From assembly GCF_014359955.1 (NCBI RefSeq), contig NZ_JACIYL010000060.1, forward strand, positions 1 to 10,880: DNA of 10,880 nt, in the 5' to 3' direction. Under the pieces are notes generated by a model that was not told the origin of the DNA, searched no databases, and saw nothing but the letters and a program-made list of their open reading frames with translations. Within the stretch, counting starts at the first letter, position 1; every line of letters begins with the position of its first letter. Shown here piece after piece: positions 5,149 through 10,880 of this stretch. Origin of the DNA: Thermogutta sp. (GTDB lineage Bacteria > Planctomycetota > Planctomycetia > Pirellulales > Thermoguttaceae). The position numbers and the translations under genes were made by a program.

Positions 5149-7617
5149 CTAATTCGGGGCAAACTGCCAGGTCTCGACATTCTGGTAAAGGGACACGCGC
5201 GGCTCTTCCAATCCTTTGATTCCGGAACGGTAGGCGTAAAAGTCCACAAGCTGCCACAGTGGCACCACGGTGAGATCGTCATACACCCAGCGGTGCAGGT
5301 CGCGGAGACGTTGTCCCAACGTCGGCCAGTCTGCGGAATGGCCCAGTCCTGCAAGGGCAAGCTCCACCTGGGGCGAAAGATACTGCCGTTCGGGGATCAA
5401 ACGGGTGATCAACCGGATAACGTCAACTTCCGGCTCCCAGATGGCGGCCTCCACATACAGGAAATCACAGTTCGGTGGTGGGGGCTGATCGGGCGACGCT
5501 TCCACCAATTTGACGGTCCAGCCTATCAGACGCCACTGCTCCTGAATCTGTCGGCAGGCTTCCCGGGCAATCTCGTGGGGAGGATGGGCGAGCACCACCT
5601 CCCGGGATTCCGGCGGTGGCAGCCCCCGTTTTCTTGCCACTTCCTGAGCCTGACGGAAAGCGATTTCGCTCAACGCCAGAGCGAGCGAAGGTTGATACTC
5701 GCGGGGTTTGATCTGCGCGTCATACGCATAACCGAGGGGATCGCCGAAAGATGTCCCCGCAGGGAAGGGACCACTGATGACCTGGCAGCCTGGTTGTCTC
5801 TTGCCTCCCAGCAGCGATTGGAGGATGCGGTCTCGGTCAATGGCGTACAGCATGGCGCGGCGAAAATCACGGTTGCCGGGCAAGGGCTTGGAAAGGTTGG
5901 GAACCAGCAGATGAACGAGCGGTACGCGATAGGTTTGCACAGTGACATCGCGGGCTTCGGCGAGCAGAGGGAGTTCCCAGGGATTGACGCGATCCACGAT
6001 ATCCACCTCGCCGCCGCGCAAGGCCCGCAAAGCGTCCCGGCATCGGGGAAAGGCGATCTCTTCAATCTCGGCCGGACCAACCGGGCTTGTCTGGTCGGAG
6101 GAAGTCCCCGCGTGAGAGTTGCGTAGAAAAACCCACCGCGATGACGAGGATTCTTCTGCGGCAAGCAGAAACGGGCCGACATCAGGAGAACGGTTTCCAG
6201 CGGAGGAAGCGAGAATCACCGCAGGCACCGGTACGCACTGCAGGAGAGCCTCCGGTTTGAGAGGAACAAATCGAAGATTGACGATGACCTCTTCGGGCGA
6301 GAAGACACGAATACCGGCGACGACCTCCGCCCACGGTGGGAAGTATGCCTCGTGGTGTCGGTCTGCGCGACTGGCCAGTTGCTGGGCGAGATCGTAAGCG
6401 GTGTAGGATCGCCCATCCGCAAATCGGGGACGCTCAGGCCGAAGTCGAAGCGTCAGCGTCTGCTTTTCAGCATCGAGTTGCCACCTGAGGAATGCGGACC
6501 GATACTCGCCCCCCTCTGGACCAGGACCCGTATATTCCACCAGGGCCTTGCGGATGAGTTGCCCGCAACGTCGGCTTCCCCAGTCGATTAACGAGGTGGG
6601 ATCAGGCCGCGCACCTGGTTGGGTGATTCCCACCTGAAATCGTGGATAGGCTTGGCGGACTTCGGCGATCAACTGGTCAAGCCCGGGTTGTTGTGGCCAA
6701 ACCTGCCTGAGCTTGCGGACAAGCCGGTCCGCCTGGCGGGCATTGCCCTCGGCGAGTACCTGCCGCACCTGCTTCTCCAGCTCGGCGGCCTCGGTTTGCC
6801 ATTGCTGTCGCCACTTTTCAATGGCCGGGTGCTGGGGCAGAAGTTTCGAGAGCGTTTCCACCACCCCCCGTGCCGCGGCATATTCCCCTTTTTGCCATCG
6901 CTGGGCGACCAGCGTATCGACTGCCTGTCCGATCAAACTGGAGAGTTCCGGATGGTTCGGGTTAAGTTGGCTCAGGCGACAGAGGTCGGCAAATGCGCGC
7001 TCCGATTGTCCCTGAGCGAGGGCCGCCCGAGCCTCTTCGATTAAAAACAACTGCTCGACTTCGGCCAATCCGCTGACGTTAGGATGATGGGTGGCCACGT
7101 AGTCCAGGTAGTCGTAGGCTTCGTCGAAGCGTTTTTCCTGGATGAGTTTCGTCGCCTGTTCCAGCAGGAGTTGTTCGAACAGTTTAAGCTGCACCACGGC
7201 CTGCCATGGGACGCGATAACGTTCGCCCGGACGGTCGAACAGTTCAATCTCCAGATACCCGCTTCGCGGTAGCGGTTGCGGAACTTTGCGATCGGGCAGG
7301 GGAACAGGCGACAGCTTGAGCACGGCGTTATTGTTGGCCGCATTGAGATACAGCAGGTCGAACGGCGGCTGCTCGTATAATGGGGTGCTCGTGTCGATGC
7401 TGGGTTCGGAGAGCTGTTTTGATATCTGAGGTGTCAGCGGAGAAGGTTGCTGCGGCGCCTCAGCGAAGGCATCCCTGCCCAGGATACAAAGGACCAGCAG
7501 GCAGGCGGTACGGCACAACCCGTGGCACCGCGGGAGTCGCCGTGTGTCCGCGGTACGCTGGTTCGGCAGATCGATATGTTTCCCAAGCCGATCCATTTTC
7601 TGAGACGCCGAGTCCAT
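5149..7617 (-). CDS. secreted helical-repeat / family 5 extracellular solute-binding protein fusion
   Basis: Numbering from ATG 7617 (822 residues). A signal peptide has its hydrophobic core TACLLVLCILG (37-47) and an AFA cleavage site at 50-52. Residues about 137-320 are helical, TPR-like repeats (LLEQATKLIQEKRFDEAYDYLDYVATHHPN; ERAFADLCRLSQLNPNHPEL; KGEYAAARGVVETLSKLLPQHPAIEKW). From about 326 to the end is an SBP_bac_5 (OppA/DppA/NikA-type) fold: TLTLRLRPERPRFADGRSYTAYDLAQQL (387-414), NRDFRRAMLYAIDRDRILQSLLGG (582-605) and TVVPLWQ (783-789) are the family landmarks. Known members bind peptides, sugars or metal chelates for ABC import; the ligand here cannot be told. Ordinary members are about 500-600 residues, so the N-terminal module is extra. 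No permease or ATPase gene is adjacent. The frame also allows TTG 7629, overlapping the upstream stop (TTGA); ATG 7617 follows it by eight bases with AGGTG abutting it, so translational coupling is likely either way. Confidence 0.88.
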   Translation of the reverse strand: MDSASQKMDRLGKHIDLPNQRTADTRRLPRCHGLCRTACLLVLCILGRDAFAEAPQQPSPLTPQISKQLSEPSIDTSTPLYEQPPFDLLYLNAANNNAVLKLSPVPLPDRKVPQPLPRSGYLEIELFDRPGERYRVPWQAVVQLKLFEQLLLEQATKLIQEKRFDEAYDYLDYVATHHPNVSGLAEVEQLFLIEEARAALAQGQSERAFADLCRLSQLNPNHPELSSLIGQAVDTLVAQRWQKGEYAAARGVVETLSKLLPQHPAIEKWRQQWQTEAAELEKQVRQVLAEGNARQADRLVRKLRQVWPQQPGLDQLIAEVRQAYPRFQVGITQPGARPDPTSLIDWGSRRCGQLIRKALVEYTGPGPEGGEYRSAFLRWQLDAEKQTLTLRLRPERPRFADGRSYTAYDLAQQLASRADRHHEAYFPPWAEVVAGIRVFSPEEVIVNLRFVPLKPEALLQCVPVPAVILASSAGNRSPDVGPFLLAAEESSSSRWVFLRNSHAGTSSDQTSPVGPAEIEEIAFPRCRDALRALRGGEVDIVDRVNPWELPLLAEARDVTVQTYRVPLVHLLVPNLSKPLPGNRDFRRAMLYAIDRDRILQSLLGGKRQPGCQVISGPFPAGTSFGDPLGYAYDAQIKPREYQPSLALALSEIAFRQAQEVARKRGLPPPESREVVLAHPPHEIAREACRQIQEQWRLIGWTVKLVEASPDQPPPPNCDFLYVEAAIWEPEVDVIRLITRLIPERQYLSPQVELALAGLGHSADWPTLGQRLRDLHRWVYDDLTVVPLWQLVDFYAYRSGIKGLEEPRVSLYQNVETWQFAPN

Positions 7618-7625
7618 CACCTGTT

Positions 7626-10600
7626 TCAAGGAACTGCGGAAAGGGTGTCGCTACCGGTGGTCCGACTCGTCCGCAGCAAATCCAGGGAGACGCGCAACCA
7701 GCATCCCTCCAGCGTCCCCAGCCAAAGCTCGTTTCCGAGCAGGGTACCACCTGTGGAAAGAGGCGCTTCCAGCCGCAGGGTGTTGATGATCTTTTTGCTG
7801 TTCAGATCGATGGTGATGAGGTCCCCCGCCGATGTGACCACCAGCAATGATTGACCGCGACGGATCGGGATCCCTGCCGGGATGCGATTTTGCATCGCCA
7901 CTTGCCCCATGCTGGTGGCATCGCTCAACCAGAAAAAGGTTCCGTCGGCTCTCATGAAATAGACGAGGTCATCGCCGGTCACAGGTCCCCAGAGGCACTC
8001 GCCGGAAAGAGGAATCGTCGCTGTGGGCTGAAGGGTCTCTACGTCGAAAAAGACCAGATTGTTTTCGGCATCGCTGCTTACAATCAGCTTGTCGAGTCGC
8101 GCCAGGGGCGACACGAATGGGAGACGATGGGATTGCTCACGTTCCAAGCGGAAGTGGTCTGGCGGGTTTCCTTCCAGACGGAGCCTGATGAGGTGCCCTC
8201 GATTATCCGCCGCGACGAGGGTCTGGTTTTCCAGAGCGACAGCGCCTGAATAACGGGTGGTCTTTCCGGGGACGGTCGGTCCCAGATACGCAACCGGTTG
8301 AGGATTTTCCTGATCAATGGGCAGCCAGACGAGGCTCCCATCCTCAAGCCCGACTGTAAACCCGTTTGCCAAGGGAACGAGTGGACCAGCCACCGCCTTT
8401 GTGAATCGCACAGGTTCCTGCTTCGGGGGATCGCTTCGCGCATCGATCTTCAGCAGATCGCGAGTTCCCAGGTAGCTTATTAGCCACAGGCCGGGGAAAG
8501 GAGAACACGTGAGCGGCTCCACTTCCGGGGAAGGAACCAGCGGCATCTCGGTGGTTGCCAGGGCTTCGACAGCCTTTGGCGATTGACCTTCTCCGGAGAG
8601 ATTCCATTCGGCCACGTGACCGCTCCACGTAATGACCGCTATCTGTGATGGGCGAGACGGTAACGGAGTCAGAGTGACTCCGGGGTCGCCGAGATGGACC
8701 TCCCAGTAACTTCGCCCATCGGCAGCGTTGACCGCCGTGACGAAAATCCCAGCACGGCCTGGCCGGCGATAAGCGTAAAAAACTGTGGAGTCCACAATCA
8801 CGGGCGGCGCAACGGCCAGAGTGTTTTCGCAGGCCACCCATCGCGGGATGAGTCGTGCGGCCGATGCCTGAAGCTCAAACTCCGCCAGGGAGGTATCGGC
8901 CGTGAACAGGGAGTCGCCCGTCAGCACAACCCACGGCGCGACCCACTGATCCGATTGCTGGAGCCCTCCCGGAGACTTTCCTTCCGCAAGAAGCACCAGG
9001 GGTTGCTGACGATCGCCTGCCCGTAATTGATAAACCTGCACGCGCCCATCGTGAGTGATCAAACTCAGTCGGGATTCCTGAACTTGCAGAGGTGTGAGGA
9101 GTTTTCCCGGCAGAGGGATTTCCTGAATTGGAGCGTCGGACGCCTGGGTGTCTTCAGGTTTCCCGTTTTGCTGGGAAAGTGCCAGGACGCGGAGCTGCGC
9201 TGTTTGCCCGTCCTTTTGCATCGGCAGAACGAGATACTCGCCGGCAATCACCGGTGGAACGCAGAGTTGGCCCGGCTCATGGCCAAGATACCACACGTCC
9301 ACACATTTTCCTGCGTCGGGATCCACGACGAAGAGATTGGAATGTTCTCCGACGAGATACCATCGGACCGGATTATCCGCCAGCACCGGAAGAAACGCGG
9401 GTTTCTGGGGAAGCGTCAGTTCTCGCAGAATCTTTCCCTCCTGGAGATCGACCAGGTAGATGCGGCCGGAATCTCCCAGAACGGTTGCTCTGTTAGCGTC
9501 TGTCAGCGCACACTGGGCCGGAGGCTCGGGCAGCAGAATTTCCCGGAGAGGGTTTCCCGTGCTCAACTCCAAACAGGCCGCGCACGTATTGACGCGGTCC
9601 GGAAGGACGATGGCCGGGCGGTTATCAATCTCGAGGATGCACGGCGTCTGAGAAGGACCAATACTAACGACTGATTCGCCGATGCGGCGCTGCCACAGGA
9701 GCTTTCCCGTACGTGCCTGGAGGGCAAAAGCTGAAGACTGGTCGGAGACCACTACAACCCGATCTTCCGGCAATGGGGCTTCCCCCTTTTTGAGGAAAGC
9801 AAACACCGCCGTTTGCTCCACGGGAGGCTGTTTGGGCGGGTTTGGAACGGGTGACGGCTCAGCGAGCTTCACCCGGGCTTTTTCCGCTTCCGCAACGCGC
9901 CGCATGACGCGAATCAACTCTGTGCTGTTTCTCGCCTGCGGATAGTCCTCAAGAAATTTCCTTCTCACCTCATAAGCCCGATCGAGATCCCCTTTTGCCA
10001 GCAACTCTTCCAGACGGCCGATTGTTTGAGCCAATTCTTCCGTTTCGGAAATGCGACGACGTGCCAGTTCGAGCGTGGTGGCGATTTCGTCGAGTTTCGC
10101 CACCGGGCGTTTGTCCTGCGGGATGAATCGCCGACAGTAGGCAAGGGCCTCCTGAGCTTTTTCCACAAGGGCGGGATCTGCTTTTTGAAGGGCCGCCCGC
10201 GCTAGATTCTCAGCAAGCGGCGGTAGAATCGCCGTGAGTTCTGCGTCGGCCTCGGCGTGGAAATCGGGAAGGGGGCTGATTTGGTCGAGGACCTCCTTAA
10301 TCGCAGAAAGTGCCGCCGCACTCTCCTGAGTTTGCAGGGCTTGCCGGATTTGCGCTAGTCCCCGCCGCACTTTGGCCGGTCCCGCCTGGGGATGTCGAGG
10401 AAAATTATCCAGAAACTGCGTGTACTTATGGATGGCTTGCGTGTACGAGCCGGCATGGTAGTCGGCATCTGCTTCGGCCAGCAAATCGTCCCCACTTCGC
10501 CTGTTGAGAGACCAGAGAAGCACCACCCCGGCGAACAGCAAAAGAAGGATTCCCCCACCACCAAACAGGATGAGCGGCGATTCCCATGGCGTTTTGCGAC

Positions 10601-10880
10601 GGGGCGAAGTCCAGGTTGTTACCGGTGGGACAGTCGCCGATGTTGGACTGGTGGGAGGCAAGAGTTCGCTCAGCAAATCCTCGGTAGGGCTGGATGGTGG
10701 CGGCTCGAAGTCTCGCGACGGGGCTGGCGAGGTCGTATCAGCAGGCTCCAGAGGGACAGCCCGGGGAGGTGGCGAAGGCGCCGCCGGTGTTTTCCGCGGA
10801 GGTTCTTCCTCGAGCGGCAACAAATCCACGGGTTCGTCTGCCAGCCCAATGTTCTCTTCATCCGGGACGGGCGTGCCTTC
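7626..10880 (-). CDS. single-pass membrane protein with helical repeats and PQQ-like beta-propeller (5' end outside window)
   Basis: The frame stays open through the right edge; the first possible start inside is GTG 10829, but 17 further codons (EGTPVPDEENIGLADEP) continue the same acidic, proline-rich style, so the true start is beyond the window. Numbering from GTG 10829 (1067 residues): a Pro/Ser/Thr-rich linker (10-80); a membrane segment PLILFGGGGILLLLFAGVVLLW (85-106); TPR-like helices (AEADADYHAGSYTQAIHKYTQFLDNFPRHPQAG, 118-150; LLAKGDLDRAYEVRRKFLEDYPQARN, 276-301); a Pro-rich hinge; then about 720 residues of repeated strands with PQQ-propeller blades such as ALQARTGKLLWQRRIG (369-384), IYLVDLQEGKILRELTL (457-473) and AVNAADGRSYWEVHLG (699-714). 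That length could hold two propellers. It is probably a periplasmic scaffold anchored in the membrane; no enzyme motif is seen, and PQQ binding itself is not implied. Its stop is coupled to the downstream fusion gene. Confidence 0.87.
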   Translation of the reverse strand, partial: EGTPVPDEENIGLADEPVDLLPLEEEPPRKTPAAPSPPPRAVPLEPADTTSPAPSRDFEPPPSSPTEDLLSELLPPTSPTSATVPPVTTWTSPRRKTPWESPLILFGGGGILLLLFAGVVLLWSLNRRSGDDLLAEADADYHAGSYTQAIHKYTQFLDNFPRHPQAGPAKVRRGLAQIRQALQTQESAAALSAIKEVLDQISPLPDFHAEADAELTAILPPLAENLARAALQKADPALVEKAQEALAYCRRFIPQDKRPVAKLDEIATTLELARRRISETEELAQTIGRLEELLAKGDLDRAYEVRRKFLEDYPQARNSTELIRVMRRVAEAEKARVKLAEPSPVPNPPKQPPVEQTAVFAFLKKGEAPLPEDRVVVVSDQSSAFALQARTGKLLWQRRIGESVVSIGPSQTPCILEIDNRPAIVLPDRVNTCAACLELSTGNPLREILLPEPPAQCALTDANRATVLGDSGRIYLVDLQEGKILRELTLPQKPAFLPVLADNPVRWYLVGEHSNLFVVDPDAGKCVDVWYLGHEPGQLCVPPVIAGEYLVLPMQKDGQTAQLRVLALSQQNGKPEDTQASDAPIQEIPLPGKLLTPLQVQESRLSLITHDGRVQVYQLRAGDRQQPLVLLAEGKSPGGLQQSDQWVAPWVVLTGDSLFTADTSLAEFELQASAARLIPRWVACENTLAVAPPVIVDSTVFYAYRRPGRAGIFVTAVNAADGRSYWEVHLGDPGVTLTPLPSRPSQIAVITWSGHVAEWNLSGEGQSPKAVEALATTEMPLVPSPEVEPLTCSPFPGLWLISYLGTRDLLKIDARSDPPKQEPVRFTKAVAGPLVPLANGFTVGLEDGSLVWLPIDQENPQPVAYLGPTVPGKTTRYSGAVALENQTLVAADNRGHLIRLRLEGNPPDHFRLEREQSHRLPFVSPLARLDKLIVSSDAENNLVFFDVETLQPTATIPLSGECLWGPVTGDDLVYFMRADGTFFWLSDATSMGQVAMQNRIPAGIPIRRGQSLLVVTSAGDLITIDLNSKKIINTLRLEAPLSTGGTLLGNELWLGTLEGCWLRVSLDLLRTSRTTGSDTLSAVP

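Noticed and set aside
7447..7854. Plus-strand open frames opposite the junction of the two large minus-strand genes
   Set aside because: They are antisense shadows of clearly recognisable domains and show no protein-like pattern.
10827..10829. GTG 10829 as the true start of the propeller protein
   Set aside because: The frame continues open to the window edge with the same acidic/proline-rich composition, and no Shine-Dalgarno-like sequence supports this GTG.

Overview
The window is high-GC, densely coded bacterial DNA and most resembles a planctomycete (Pirellulales/Thermogutta-like). This is an inference from style: a receiver-less soluble histidine kinase, a large membrane-anchored protein with helical repeats and a PQQ-type beta-propeller, a solute-binding protein fused to helical repeats, several secreted proteins of no familiar family, and weak Shine-Dalgarno signals. 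There is no rRNA, tRNA, CRISPR array, insertion sequence or phage gene, and only nadD can be named confidently.

Left part (1-3440): the end of an unidentified plus-strand gene (2-277) converges on a soluble NtrB-type histidine kinase on the minus strand (370-1293), with a hairpin between them. A divergent spacer of about 265 bases follows, then a plus-strand gene for an 81-residue protein (1559-1804), which converges almost end to end (7-base gap) on nadD (1812-2462, minus), the NAD-biosynthesis adenylyltransferase. A 504-base divergent spacer (2463-2966) separates nadD from a plus-strand gene for a 157-residue membrane-anchored protein (2967-3440). This spacer holds a good terminator-shaped hairpin oriented toward nadD, several other dyads, and plausible promoters in both directions.

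Right part (3457-10880): three minus-strand genes read toward the left and look like one transcription unit. The first, cut off by the window's right edge, encodes a single-pass membrane protein with a proline-rich N-terminal stretch, helical (TPR-like) repeats and a long PQQ-like beta-propeller region. The second follows with essentially no gap and encodes a secreted helical-repeat/family-5 solute-binding protein fusion (Opp/Dpp/nickel-binding fold). The third, after a 246-base gap, encodes a secreted 481-residue protein of unknown family. No permease or ATPase gene accompanies the solute-binding protein, so this is not an ordinary peptide-ABC operon as far as can be seen. A cell-envelope assembly of propeller scaffold, ligand-binding fusion and accessory secreted protein is the most interesting candidate for an undescribed system, but its function cannot be read from sequence alone.
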